A stretch of 64,000 nucleotides of DNA from Terfezia claveryi (taxonomy: Eukaryota; Ascomycota; Pezizomycetes; Pezizales; Pezizaceae). Positions 1 to 12,248 of the stretch are shown in pieces. The stretch's first letter is position 1. Each line of letters begins with the position of its first letter. The notes under the pieces are model-generated. The model did not search any database, was not told the origin of the DNA, and worked only from the letters and a program-made list of their open reading frames with translations. The position numbers and the translations under genes are program-made. The stretch is taken from positions 434,001-498,000 of the forward strand of contig WHUX01000001.1 in the NCBI GenBank assembly GCA_015179025.1, in the 5' to 3' direction.

Positions 1-1731
1 GAGCTCACGGATGAAGCTGCCGGAATTGTCAAAGATGGCAGCCACGAAGCTAAGGTTTATGAGGCAGTCTGCAAGTCCCCTGATGGACTGAAGATCTCGG
101 AATTGGCCAAGGTGGTAGGAGCATCCAGTGCAAAAGTTGGTCAGGGAAAGGCGTTCAAGGAGGGTTGGATCAAGAAGGACGGGGATAGGTTAGTAAAGGC
201 TGTGAGTACTCCCTCGAACCCGCTGCTTGCTCAGCATCTGCTGCTACGGCAATGCCAATAGACGCTGAGATCTTTACTTTGCTCCCAGGCCCCATCAATC
301 AAAGATGTCACTCGCGAAAACCTCCGCATCGTCCAATCAACTCGCACGCATCCCGATGCTGCCATACTCACCGACCTAAAAAAGCGAAAGCTTGTGACTA
401 TGGTGAAGCGGATATCTTTCAAGATTAACAAGGGTCCCAAGTTCGCCACACAAATCATCAAGGAGGAGACAGACCTAACAGCAGAGATACTGGCCTCTGG
501 AGACTGGAAATCAAAGACCTTCAAGCCATACAACTTCAAGGCTCTTGGTGCCCCAGCCAACAGCGGGGCGTTGCACCCATTAATGAAGGTTAGGCATGAA
601 TTCAGGCAGATTTTCTTTGAGATGGGATTCGAGGAGATGCCAACCAATCGGTAAGTTGGTTGGATTTTATATGTTCTGATTCTATGGCATATCGAAATTG
701 TGCACAGGTGATTGTCCACTTTTCAGGCCATTTGGTTGCATTGGTCGGTAAGCCACAGGGCTAAAATATCTCCTTTTTTTTTGTACCCTCTAATAGCAGG
801 AATTTGATATTGGAGATTATGGATAGTAAACTTCACCGTTGTACCGCTAACTTTTACCCTTAACAGCTTTGTCGAATCCGGATTCTGGAATTTTGATACC
901 CTTTTCGTCCCCCAACAACATCCTGCCCGTGACCTCCAAGACACTTTCTACATCTCTGACCCTGCCGTCGCCGACCCGCCACGAGATGACGCTACAGGGG
1001 AACCCCTTACAGAATACTGGTCCAATGTGCGGGAAGTCCACGAGAAGGGGAAATATGGATCCTTGGGGTACAGGTATCCCTGGAAAGCGGACGAATCTTT
1101 ACGATTGGTTCTCCGAACACATACTACTGCCATCTCGGCCAACATGTTGTACAAGCTGGCAAAGAACCCCAAAGCAGGTATGGACCCAGCCCTACTACCC
1201 CCTCCCTTGCCACCGTTATGATCGACGGCCCCTGTTCTTCTAGAAAATCGGCAGTGCTTATCTGCGCTCGTGCATGATATTACAGCGAAATATTTTTCCA
1301 TTGACAGAGTCTTTCGTAACGAGACCGTTGACGCCACTCACTTGGCTGAATTCCACCAAGTCGAGGGGGTGATTGCAGATTACAATCTTACCCTCGGTGA
1401 TCTCATTGGATTCATGCAAACTTTTTTCGCTAAAATGGGTGTCCATGACCTCCGCTTCAAGCCCGCATATAACCCCTACACCGAGCCTAGTATGGAGATC
1501 TTTGGATACCACAAGGGACTCGGAAAGTGGGTTGAGATTGGAAACTCGGGGATGTTCAGGCCCGAAATGTTGGAGGCTATGGGGCTGCCAAAGGGCATGA
1601 AGGTTCATGGGTGGGGCTTGAGTTTGGAGAGGCCTACTATGATTAGGTATGCGGTTAGTAATATCAGGGAGTTGTTGGGGCATAAGGTGGATCTAGGGTT
1701 TGTGAAGACCAATGCGGCAGTCAGATTCTAG
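1..1731 (+). CDS. FRS2: Phenylalanyl-tRNA synthetase alpha chain, cytosolic (5' end outside window)
   Basis: Catalytic (alpha) chain of the cytosolic alpha2beta2 Phe-tRNA ligase, which charges tRNA-Phe with phenylalanine. Exons read as 1-201, 289-650, 867-1177 and 1244-1731; the phases join cleanly into 453 visible residues, so only about 50 N-terminal residues lie beyond the window edge. The first exon carries the end of a winged-helix tRNA-binding region. The later exons form the class II aminoacyl-tRNA synthetase core, with signatures such as [33 protein letters not shown] (motif 2 region), AEFHQVEG and [14 protein letters not shown] (motif 3). The 216-bp second intron is long for this window; conserved sequence runs directly across it, so no exon is hidden there. 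The 5' truncation is an edge effect, not damage. Confidence 0.95.
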
Positions 1732-2353
1732 ATTGGGCGATGGGGTGATTGGATCAGGGGTAGGAGACCTCTATCAGGCTATCAAGTTTATCGGCGATAG
1801 GGCTTGAACTACATCTCAGGCAATTAGGGCATCATGTCGTTGTGGCTGTCTATTTTCTCCTTTTCTTACTTTAGCGGGTCTAGATGGTAACGGGAGCGGG
1901 CGTCTCGCGGATATTGTACTCTGACGCGGATACTGGAGGGGATAAAAAAAAAAAGAGAGTGAAGATTTGAGTCGCATCAGTCAATATATTGTGCGCAAAA
2001 TAGAGCTGCGGGATAATCTTACGAGCTTCCAGAAACACAGCTACACTGACTCAGTGCATTTTGCAGATCGGGAGGTGAGCAGCCGTGCAGGGCTGTCCTA
2101 TCTCCGCCTTCCTGCAAGCAATAAACACGCCATCGCCGGTCGGCTGAGGAACCAGGAGTAACCATGACTCACACGTGACCTTGACGATTTGGGGACTTCC
2201 GTCATGACGTGCCCAATTGTCATGACGCGTCGAGTCCGGCGATGCGACCATGACGTCGAGACCAGTTTCCTTCAGGGGCAGAAACCACTAAACACTTAGT
2301 AGAAGAACGAATCTATGAATTAAATACTTGTTAGCACCGAAACATTATTTCAA
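1732..2353. other. Spacer between FRS2 and transporter
   Basis: No gene seen. The right half holds a cluster of bZIP-type sites, listed separately, just upstream of the transporter start. Confidence 0.6.
2165..2258. promoter_or_regulatory. Cluster of bZIP-type sites upstream of transporter gene
   Basis: Within 94 bp there is TGACTCA (2165-2171, Gcn4/AP-1 type), TGACGTG (2205-2211), TGACGCG (2223-2229) and TGACGTCG (2251-2258, CRE/ATF type). They lie 95-190 bp before the transporter ATG. Binding by a Gcn4/CpcA or Atf1-type factor is inferred from the motifs only. Confidence 0.4.
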
Positions 2354-4169
2354 ATGCACCGCCAATCCAGACCATTCTCCTCGCACTCGACATTCCAACC
2401 CGCACATCGACTCCTCTCCCCAGGCCTTCCGGATAGCAATTCCACCAACAGCAGAGGCTCGAACAGCAATACTCCCTATAGCTCCAGAGCTAGAGTCACC
2501 CCGATGGTCACTGTGGACGATATTGACAACGACGACGAGTATAGCAGCCGGATGGAACGGGATAGACAGAGATTACGGGCGGAGGCTGTGAAGGAAATGG
2601 CGAGGCAGTCATGGGAAGATGAGGGGGTGGCGGCTGTATCAGTTCCGTTTCTCCCGCTGGGGAGTAGTCGGAGTTCTGGAGATGGGAATGGGACGGGGGG
2701 GAATTGGAAGAGTAAGCAAGGACAGCAGCATACATTATTATCACGAACGCCGTCACCGTATCCGGGTTTAGTTGGGGGTAATGGCTTTGGTGGCGGTGAA
2801 TATCGAAGAAGAGGTGGCCCGGGGGATGGGAAATTCAGCTCGTACTTTAAACGTGGGAAGTTGGGATGGTGGTTTTGGAATACGGGAAGAGGGTGGATAA
2901 GTCTAGTCACGGCCTTGGTGGTGTGGACGGTTGGCAGTGGGATACTGCTGGTGTTTCAGAATCAGATTATTCTACGGTTTGGGGTGTATAAGTACGTTCC
3001 CTCTTTATGAGTATCATTTGACAACTGCTAATTGGGCCTCTCATAGATTCGCTTACCCAATAGCAACCACTCTCCTCGAGCTCCTTGTACTTCAACTCTT
3101 CCTCTTACTCACCGCCTCCCTCACCCGCTCCTTCTCCCTCACCCTCCTCTCTCTGGGACTCGCCCACCTCATTGCTCCTCCACCCACCCCCATCCCCGGG
3201 AAAAAACCCAGCTTCTGGTCGACCCCCGTCTTCCAAGACTTTCTCCCCACCGGCGTCTTTGGGTTCTCCCCTAGCCTTATCCGCATCACTCTCCCCCTCG
3301 CCGTCATCCACTCCGCGAAACTCATTCTCGCAAACCTCAGTTTTGCATATACCCTCCGCCCCATATGGCAGCTTTCTCGGGTTGCAACTATCCCCATAAG
3401 TGTGCTATGCACGTACTTCTGGGCGAATCAAAACCCACCGCTGAGTGTTACTACGCTGAGCTCCACGCTAACTATGACATTTGCTGTTGTTATGGTTTCG
3501 ATTCAGCCTCCGTGGTTGTTTACTTGGGAAGGTGTAGCTGCAGGGATTTGCTCTTCATTTTTTGCAGCGGCGGAACCGGTGGTGATAGTGAGCACGTTTA
3601 AGAAGATCCTTGCTTACCATTCACCGAATGGAAATCCTGCAGCGACAAGCGTCTTTACTACTGTCGATGAGATAAATCTTATTACTGACCCGACGTTTCA
3701 TGGGGATGGGCATTCTCTCCCCCGATCACACTACCATCTCATTCACTACACTACCTTCCTCTCAGCACTACTGACTCTCCCTTGGGTATTCATCTCCGGA
3801 GAAGCAGGGTCCATTTCACGAAACTGCTATATCCTCGACATCCCCTGGTTCTGGCTCATGATAATCCTAGGTGGGCTTGCGTCATACACGACCATGATGG
3901 GGTTCTGGATGCTGGTCAAGACTACATCTCCCCTAACGGGGAATTTGGTAGTGGAAGGCTTGCAGATCACAGTGCAGACGATGTTACTGGGTGGCTTTAA
4001 GATGCAGGAGTGGGGGTGGATGGGGGCGATGACAGGGTGGGGGGCGGGGGTGTGGTACTTTCTGGGAAGGAGGAGGGAGTGTGGTGTTAGTTTGTGGGGA
4101 GGGGAGGTGGGAGATGAGGTGTTGTGGGACAGGGAGAGGAGGGAGGAGGAGGAGTTTTTGGTGAACTGA
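2354..4169 (+). CDS. Drug/metabolite transporter superfamily protein (triose-phosphate/nucleotide-sugar transporter-like)
   Basis: Predicted polytopic membrane transporter of 586 residues from exons 2354-2991 and 3047-4169, with a 55-bp intron GTACGT...ATAG. The first ~175 residues are hydrophilic, rich in Ser, Gly, Arg and Pro, and probably disordered and cytosolic. About ten hydrophobic segments follow, starting at the WISLVTALVVWTV stretch. The pattern (a kept N-terminal helix, then SAKLILANLSFAYTLRPIWQ, then a glycine-rich last helix pair) resembles the TPT/nucleotide-sugar transporter branch of the DMT superfamily, to which yeast Ymd8 belongs. The tail is very acidic and basic (RRREC to EEEEF). 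Substrate cannot be told; Golgi or ER location is inference. The start is the first ATG in frame with the cytosolic domain. Confidence 0.8.
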
Positions 4170-4863
4170 TGTTTGTTGGCTTATTGTAGTACTCATACCC
4201 TGAGGAGAGCTATGCTGAGTAGGCTAAAGAAATGGGTTCAGGTAATGTGTGTTATGATTTTGTATGTATCGGTTGTAGTATACTTAGTACCTACGGAGTA
4301 AATATGGGATTAGCCATCAGCCGGGCTCCTTAGAGTAATGAATTAATGGGTACGGGAAACCTATAGATACAATTTCAGTTTAATTGAGATTGGTAAAAGA
4401 AGGCAAATAGTTACTCGTTCGAAAAAAAGTTACATTTTAAAGTACGTATCGGCCATTTGGATCGACCTCTATGTCCTTTCAAGGAAACATATTACAAACC
4501 TCGACAAGTACATGCCTGATAACGTGTTTAGTGAATTTTCCATAGCTCGAAACTTGAATATATGATACAGTCATTGAGAATCGGATATTACTTTCCGCTC
4601 CCATATGTGGCCGTGTGAAAGTGAACTAGGTATTGCGAGAAGTTAGAGAATAAAACCGAATTTCTGAAACCGGAAGCAAACAAGGTCGTCCATCAACTAT
4701 CTCATTATTGTATAGTTCTGTGCCAATTATTTGCCGTTCTCATACCCAAGTTAAATATGCCTGACGGCTCAAATGCGCTGTAAATGGAAAATAGCTTCCT
4801 AGGGATCTACATAAACCAGTTCAAGAGCTACCCTTTCTAGCTTGTTTTCATAGTCTGTATTTT

Positions 4864-4904
4864 TAGTCTGGTTGCATGCTGGATATCAGGTGCCAACCAG
4901 ACTA
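4864..4904. repeat. Imperfect inverted repeat, TAGTCTGGTTG arms
   Basis: Left arm TAGTCTGGTTG (4864-4874) and right arm CAACCAGACTA (4894-4904) flank a ~19-bp loop. GGATATCAG occurs three times between about 4881 and 4935. The arms are the same sequence as the palindrome at 7186-7215, so both may derive from one family of short elements. Confidence 0.7.
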
Positions 4905-7185
4905 GGATATCAGCTAGTCTAATTGGATATCAGCAGAATTTATTATTGGAAAGTTAAACCCTCACACACGTGATGAGAATGGAGGCTGTATCTGGTTATC
5001 AGAGACAGAGCAGCGCAAGGTCTGTACGATTGCTCCAACTATTACAATCTTTTATATTCTGAGATTCTCTCGAGTAATATTATTTGACACTCCAATTTTG
5101 TAATACGTATTGTGACTAGTCACTAGCAAAATTGAAAGGTAAGACGTCCCCTGTCTTTCTATACAAAATCCGTGTAATTAAAAACATGTACCCAACCAAC
5201 TTCAAATATTGTGAGAAATAGGACTCTGTCGTAAGCCGGTTCGTTTGCTGTCTCTTACTGGCCCGGCCGTGCTGGCTCTGTCTCCTCGCCACCATACGCC
5301 TAGAAGATGTCAATGCCTTGTTTGCATTTGCATCTACAAATCATAGAAGATGGAACTCTACTTTATCTTGTCATGACTCACAGGTCCATGAAGATTGATT
5401 AAATGTCTTTCTTGATGCAATTACCTCTATATCTCAAGCTAAAGGCAAGATGTATTCTAGTCTGGCTTGACTAGATGTATTCTACGGCGGTAAAAACTAG
5501 TGCCAGACCTGGTCCTGCGGGAGAAGCCATTCATGTGGATGTCAGAAAATGTGATGGAACTTTGGATGATCCTCAATAATATAGCACGAGGGTGTTAAGA
5601 AGCCCGGAAACCGCAGAATTCTAAGGGACCCGCCCTGCAATGGGGTTGCCAAAGAGGGCCCGCCCACCACGAAACGATATCCCAATCACAGAAGACTTAA
5701 AGATTGAGTTTCATACACAGAATATATAATCAATCAAAGTCCGTCGCCCGGGTACAGAAACGAGAGATTGGTGAATTTACGTAGGGCGAATAGAGGAGGA
5801 AAGTTACAGTGACAGGAAGTCACTGACTCCCTTTCCCTCAGTAACTTGCGATGTCGGTATTTCAGTTAGTAGATGATACGAGGAATCCGCTTGCTGGGGA
5901 TCCAGGAGTTTACGAGCGTTTGTGTGCGAAAGTGGGGGCACATGGAGGTAAGAACATATTTATATCGCTGAGATCAATGAAAGAAATAACCCAGGCTGGA
6001 CAGCAGAACATGATCAATTATTTACTGATAACTTAAACAAAGGACCGAACTTACAGAGAAGGTAGGTCCCTCCATGTGAGCGCGGGTGTTTTGATCCGTA
6101 ACTCTTTTTCACCAAGGATTCTGTACGAACAAAAATTTTGTTCTGATAACAGTGCCAATACCACCATGAGGCTTACCAAGTACCCAGGAGCAGTGGGTAG
6201 ACTATCTACAGAATGCTCTCTTATTCCATGTGCGAAACTGATTCAGTGAAGCTTGTCGATAGTGCACAGAGAATGGATGAGAGGTATGAGCTTCGCATAC
6301 ATTGTGAAGTTGCTCTAAACTAGAAATGTCCGCAGAAGAATATATATCTTGGCTGCTCGAAGTTTTGTTGCATGGCCTGGTACATACAGTACATACTTCC
6401 CATGGGAGTTCCCCCAACAGCAATCCCATAGAGTCTATACTGCGGCAGGAAATTCCCGAGGCTCGGACATATAACATACAGCTGTAAGCGTTGGGTGTCC
6501 CAGGGAAAAAAAAAGACACTTCTGTACAACAGCTGGGGGGCTTGTAAGTCGTTCCAATATTAAAATTCAGCTGCTGCCCTGTCTCTTCTGCATACTATTC
6601 TGAGTCAGGACACCTTCTCTCCCTTGCCACGCTCGCCGCAAAATCATACACAGCCTGGGTCTGGAGTTCAATGGGGGCTGAGATGAGTTTTCCCCCCCCC
6701 CACCCGCCTCTGTGTGAAGCTTGATGGGGTCACTTATTGGTAGGAAACAATTGTTATATATATACAGGTGGTGCGCTGCATGTTGTTTTTCTGAATTTGT
6801 GTTTTTATCATTGGCCCTGGGTTTCGTGTGTTGCAAGGTTAAATAAATCCAATGAGAAAATCCAATGGGAAAGTGATGAATTCTATGCATGCGGCTATTC
6901 ATCAGAAACTTAGGTAGCCTGGCACCTCTTCAAGACATATTGACATTCAAAATCGATTATCACTGTGAACAGTCCCGATATCCCGGTCTAGTCTATAATA
7001 AACAGGAGAGTGGAAATAAGGTTATCTTGCCTCGGCGAGAGCTGGCGACAGGCGTAGGGTGACGCAGGCCGGACCTATTATTGACATTGGTTGACATAGC
7101 TTGCTTCTGGTGTGGGATGATCTTTATTCCTGTGACACAGAAAGCAGTACTTCCAATTGGGGTTTCTCGATCCCGGGTAAGATTG

Positions 7186-7215
7186 TAGTCTGGTTGGCAC
7201 GTGCCAACCAGACTA
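7186..7215. repeat. Perfect 30-bp palindrome
   Basis: Arms TAGTCTGGTTGGCAC and GTGCCAACCAGACTA meet with no spacer at 7200/7201. The centre contains CACGTG. It could be a relic of two fused terminal repeats of a miniature element, or a dyad binding site; the sequence alone does not decide. Confidence 0.85.
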
Positions 7216-8740
7216 GTAAGATTGCCGCTGACCTGTTTACCAGACTAGTTTACACCATAAGTGATGAAATGAAGAGCCTGTTCATAGCCCTGCCAAAACG
7301 TGACCTGTCAAAACATGTTTCCGCCCTGAGCAAGATTCCTCCGACTGGGCGTAGAAACCAAGCGCCCCTGTTCATACTTCCTTCAATCATATTGTCCCAT
7401 CTTCGTTTAGATCTTTGTCCCTCATCACGATACCACTCTCGGGACCAATCGAGGGGGGGATTAACACTGCATGTTCTATAATATCTGTCGGTTTCTCAAC
7501 TTCTCCCCTGTCCTAACCTGCCTCCCGGAATGATGGATATGGATATAAAGAAAATAAACGGAATTCAAAAACTCTGAGTTGCTCAGATGTAGGAACAGGA
7601 AAATCAGGAAATCATAGCAGGATGAAATGCACGGTTTGATTTTATTCACAATATTGACTGTGCATTCATTGCACACGGAGTTATATCTTATTTTCACTTT
7701 GCGTGAGCCTTAATGTACAGATTATCCAGCTGCAGGGGGTGGTACTGCTGTAGGAGACACCGCATGCTCGCTGACTTGACAGCGGGAAGCCAAATCGATC
7801 TTCAACCTTGGATAATGAGAAAGAAATACTGTGCTGTTACAGGTCGCCTCAAGGTTAAAAGGAGCCGAAGTCTTGCATCTAGGCCATAGTAGTTGGATGA
7901 GTGAGTGGAGTGATGGGATTGCGGTTTCCAGGAAACTCCTGAACTCCCCAATTCAACTTGGGTACCTGGATGCTGGATGTTGCAATGGATGGTGGGGTAA
8001 CACAACATCGAGATATTGCATATTTACCATTTCATGACGACCTCTAGATGCTAACAGAAGAGTGGGATATGAAAAAAAGGGATGGCTATGTGGGCAGCTA
8101 GGAGATAGAGTGGATATGAACCAAATAGAGAGGGGAGGTGGCCACAGGCCTGTCCAGAATCTCAAGCTTTGGCATGGACAGTTCGACTACCAATTAGAAT
8201 CTCCGGCGTCGTTCTAGGTCTGGAAACCACTTCTCTGATGCGTGTACGATGGAGGAGTGTTTAATGTTTGATAACAGAAGATTCCACACAAATAAAGAAA
8301 CATTCCGCAGATGTCCGTCACGATGCCCTAGAAAAAAACATCTAACGATCCCAGGAAAAATTGAGTCCCACAAAAATCTCGGGGTTTTGTTCAAAGTTGC
8401 CATAGCCCTAGTATATCCACAATATTTAATTCACATTCCTTTCCTTTCTCACACATTACATCCTCGAGTTACTCTCAGAGTTCCCTCAGAAAACTTCCCT
8501 TCGTTTTCCCTTTCGTTCTGCTTTTGCAAACAGTGTCTCTCATACTTTGTCTGCTATATTCCCTACTTCATTTTAATCTCCGCCATTTTGCTTCCCACGG
8601 CACCTACCTTGTCGTTGCTATCTTGAGTTTCATTACGACACTCAGGGCTGCGTTCGAGTGGACAATCCTTCACATTCTAGAGGCATCTTTGATATCCAAA
8701 CACACTCGTTTACGGAATTCCTATTTTCATCAATTCCAAA

Positions 8741-9914
8741 ATGGAGAATCTTGAGAACCAATCAATCTCAGGTGATAGCTCAACAAACAATGTGCATTTG
8801 GAGTTCACTCCTCAGGAAGTCGCATTGTAAGCTCTTTGCATTTATCCTACATACTCTGCTACGAAAACATCAGGCTAATTGCTAAATGCATCAATAGGTC
8901 AGCTCACTCCCTCGACCGTCTGGCACAGGCACTCATACGAGTTCATAACTTTGCTGAGAGATTGGTAATTGCCGAGAATATAGTTGCAGAGTGCATTATC
9001 GAACATGCAGTTACTGTCGACCAGCGTATCCGCTATAGAACGCTCATCGATGGGAATACCATCTGCTCTGACGGGACGAACGTTGAACGTGCAATTGCTG
9101 CTAGCAAAGTCTGGAAAGCTAGGGCTGATTTGGACCAAAACCTTGTGAGTTTCCTCAGGATATATCATTATAAAAATAGTTTGTTTCCTGTGCTAACCCA
9201 TTGCTTTAGGCCTACAATGCTGATCTAGAAGGTCGAGCCCTTCTTCGTCTTATCCGCAGCTTCCAAGAGAGGAATCTGCAGACTCCTGAATATCAACTCT
9301 ATGCGCTCAGAAGTGAAGAGACGGAGTTCGAGTCTCAGCTGACTGCTACTAAGAAGCTACTCGAGGTTTTCCATCGCCTTAAAAAGGCTTCAATTGCTTC
9401 AATCCGCCGCTGTATCACCAATATTGGTGGAAACAATGACGCTGCAGAACGTAAAGCAGCTTCGTGTCTTACGTTCGGATCACCCGCCCGCCTTGCGGCT
9501 ATCGCTAAAGTAGCCAAGACAATTGAAGATGCCGTCGTTTCCAGGGTCATTGGAGGTCTTACCGAAAGAATCTTTCTGCCGATGAAGGATACCATTCTTC
9601 AGGGTAACGTCGCCAAGAACGTCGATAAATGCCAACAGAACCAACGCGTCTCTGACGAATCCATGGAGCAGCTCGGGGATCGTGACGGAATTACAAAGGA
9701 GAATTCTATCATCCTCTCGGCTTTGGAGAGCCACAATAGACCACTCGATCCTGTCGAAACTTGTGATTTCGCTCATCATGAGGTATTTAATGAGGCCACT
9801 CAAAACTCCATGTCTGTCGCGTCTACCAACACGGATGATGGGTACTCCTTAGGGGACTACTATGATTCTTACAACATCGGAGAGGTTACAGGGCATGTCG
9901 AAGGATTGGAATGA
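8741..9914 (+). CDS. Hypothetical protein, helical, two introns
   Basis: Function not recognised. Exons 8741-8826, 8898-9144 and 9210-9914 join in phase into 345 residues. Both introns have good sites (GTAAGC...ATAG, 71 bp; GTGAGT...TTAG, 65 bp), the leader is pyrimidine-rich and the gene stands alone. The middle, roughly residues 30-230, is rich in Ala, Arg, Glu, Leu and Ile with spacing typical of helices (for example LDRLAQALIRVHNFAERLV) and a possible coiled coil around the second intron. The last ~90 residues are acidic and Ser/Asn/Tyr-rich (DDGYSLGDYYDSYN), likely disordered. There is no signal peptide, membrane segment or known catalytic motif. It is probably lineage-specific; gene status is well supported by the clean splicing, identity is not. 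Confidence 0.65.
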
Positions 9915-11624
9915 GCTCCGAGGAGTTGAAGCTTTCGAACCCTTTCCCAGTCGCAGGAGGGGTTGTGTGTTGTTGTCTCGTATTGTAACTGACGATCAAG
10001 CGTCTTTGTCTCCCTGATTTTCATTCCTTTGCAATACTCCCCTCATTTGTGACTTCCATGAGCATCTTCTTTCTTTTCTTTTATTTCCTACGTGATGTTT
10101 TTTTTCTCTTTAATCTTCAACTCTACTCCTCTCCTTTGCATTTCTTTACAGACCTTTTGTAGGTGGCGTACCTCAACGCAATTGATTAGCCCGGCCTGTC
10201 CAAGGAAGACACCGCTCGTATGATTTGGCATTCTTTCCAAAGGCACAATCCGAGCAATAAATGGCATGTTTATGGAGCAGTTTGAAAGCCTGAGATTGGC
10301 GTCAACCGAAACAGCGGTGAGATCAGTACGACTGTGAATATATCCCATAGTGGTCTGGAACACTTAGAGCATCAATGCCACTCAGTAAGAGGATTGCCGA
10401 TGGTAACCCCCCTTCAAAGGCTGAGGAGGTGATTCGGAGCACGTAAGGATCGACTTATCTAGAGCAGTAACTCCAATTTTTGTAGGTACCTGTCTACACT
10501 CTCGTCTAGTTATCTATACCCCTCGTCGACGGTCACGTAGGCTTATCTGGTTACCTTACTCTGGGCCTAAGCTCGAGTGACCAGTACAAGCTATTATAAA
10601 AATGTTCGGATGAGACCATGCGACGGACTTGCTTACTTCGACATTGGTTTAAGTTCCTCTCCTTCTCCGTCCAACTAATCATTATCTATATGTACTCGGA
10701 TCTAGACCCTTATTAGTGTCGGTGATTCTTATATCGAATGCGCTGTTTAAGTATATTTCCCCCCTTCTCCATAGAATATACCCCAACTACGAGGGACCAG
10801 TGTACATATATATCCTGCTGCGGTTTCTTCAGTTGCCAACATACATACACATCGCACAAGTGTCTTGCTGAATTCAAACACAAATCTCAATTTATACACT
10901 CACGTCCCCCACTTTGCTGAGTCCACATTTCTCCCAATTACCAGCCCCGATCAGAAACCTATATCTACCATGTATGATGACAATATTGATGTAAGCCGTT
11001 CAATTCTCACACGGATAGGCATGACCAAGCAACTTTGCAATTAGGGCTACACCCACAAACGGTAAAGTACCCGTTCGCCACTATCCTGCAGCTGAGGTAC
11101 TTATATGATTGCACGATTAGAGATCTTGCATTGCATATGCATGCATGATAGCTGGTCCGTGACAAAACAAACAAATTTGCAGATCGAGGTGCAGCATGCA
11201 GCGTGGGGGTAATACTTAGTCCCTTAGAAAATAGTTTTGGCGAGCGGGAATTATACGTACTCTATAACCACATACGCATGGTGCTTGTGGTACAAGCATA
11301 CATGTGAAGGTATTTAGACATGTATGTAGCTAAGAATTTGAATCGTGACTGACTGAGGGGTTTCTTCTAGTGATGTTAGTAAGAAGCAAGCATACGTGGG
11401 GCCTCTTGTTTATCATGAGAGAAGAGGTGGGAGCAGAAGGGGAGAAGTATAAGTTCAAGACTTCGTACGGCTCTCGATGAAGATTATATCCTCCAGAAGC
11501 CAAACTGTTCATATTACGTGCCGATAGCAGTATTCACCTTCCTAGAGATATCAGCAGAAATAGTAGCGAAAATACGACTTTCACGAGGTTACCAATTTCA
11601 CCTTACTTTGTTCATCAACTCACA
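9915..11624. other. Spacer without a clear gene
   Basis: Nothing firm. An 86-codon minus-strand ORF ends at 10088 without a convincing partner exon. At 10971 an ATG after a leader-like stretch starts a seven-codon exon followed by GTAAGC, but downstream splicing gives only 13-25 codons. The region from 11230 on is AT-rich. Confidence 0.4.
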
Positions 11625-12248
11625 ATGGCACGTCACACACCCCTAGTCCAAGCTGTCTCCCGCCATCCTATCCTTGTCGCCGTGGGTATATGTGGTGTAA
11701 CGCAAGTCGTATTTCCCGGTGCCATTTTCCGTAAGTTCTTCTCACACCTCCTCCCATCATCCTTCCAAACTTCCTAACATCCATCATTTTCAGGATTACT
11801 CCCCAGGAAACTCCGCTCCGCCCTTCTTGACATCCCCTTCCTCAAGAAATTACGTCCATTAGGAATTGCACTTGTGGATTTCGCGCCTAGGCTGAGATCG
11901 ATTCTTAGGATCAAAGGGGAGAGGGTGGATCCGGAGACGGTGGCCGTTGAAGATACGAGGGGAGCTGTACCGACGGAAAAGAATGGGGAAGAGGGGGGAC
12001 AGCCGGAAGAGGAAATAGTAGTGGTGGAGGCACCGGTCGCTCAAGAGCAAGTTGAGGAGGGGGGTGGTGTGCCGATTGACGGTGGGGAGGGACATCACGA
12101 GCACCAGGAGCACCAGGAGCACCAGGAGCACCAGGAGCACCAGGAGCACCAGGAGCACCAGGAGAACCATGAGAACCATGGGCACCACGAACATCATGAA
12201 CATCATGAACCCCACCACCATGAACACCATCATGAGCATCATGGGTAG
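11625..12248 (+). CDS. Small protein with histidine-rich (Glu-His-Gln) repeat tail
   Basis: Exons 11625-11730 and 11794-12248 (63-bp intron GTAAGT...TCAG) encode 186 residues. The N-terminal ~45 residues contain one hydrophobic stretch ([20 protein letters not shown]), a possible membrane anchor, followed by a basic segment with [12 protein letters not shown] and [19 protein letters not shown]. An acidic linker then leads to a tail of seven identical EHQ triplets and a run of ENH, EHH and HHH units ending at the stop. Such His/Glu-rich tails can bind Zn, Ni or Cu, but that is inference. No family was recognised. The tail is coded by a 9-bp tandem repeat, so allele length may vary. The ORF stays open through the repeat and the splice sites are good. 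Confidence 0.7.
12099..12161 (+). repeat. 9-bp coding tandem repeat (GAGCACCAG x7)
   Basis: Seven adjacent copies of GAGCACCAG encode Glu-His-Gln seven times. Degenerate 9-bp units (GAGAACCAT, GAACATCAT and similar) continue to about 12240. Unit length is a multiple of three, so copy-number change keeps the frame. Confidence 0.95.

Larger units (their letters stand above)
4170..8740. other. Gene-poor AT-rich spacer with palindromic repeats
   Basis: No supportable gene in 4.6 kb. It contains an interrupted inverted repeat at 4864-4904 with three nearby GGATATCAG copies, a perfect 30-bp palindrome at 7186-7215, a TATATATATA run near 6754, and a pyrimidine-rich stretch (about 8440-8640) that looks like the promoter and 5' leader of the next gene. 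A 61-codon ORF at 5851-6036 followed by GTAAGA could be a relic exon, but nothing supports it. Confidence 0.5.

Noticed and set aside
5851..6036. 61-codon ORF with an internal GTAAGA donor
   Set aside because: No downstream exon continues it; isolated in a gene-poor spacer.
7168..7180. TCTCGATCCCGGG resembling a tRNA T-arm
   Set aside because: No matching A box, acceptor stem or cloverleaf around it; no tRNA found anywhere in the window.
10088..10363. 86-codon minus-strand ORF downstream of the 8741-9914 gene
   Set aside because: No upstream exon or recognised motif; sits where the neighbour's 3' untranslated region should be.
10971..11215. Possible tiny multi-exon gene starting with MYDDNID and donor GTAAGC
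   Set aside because: Plausible leader and splice sites, but every splice path I tried stops after 13-25 codons.
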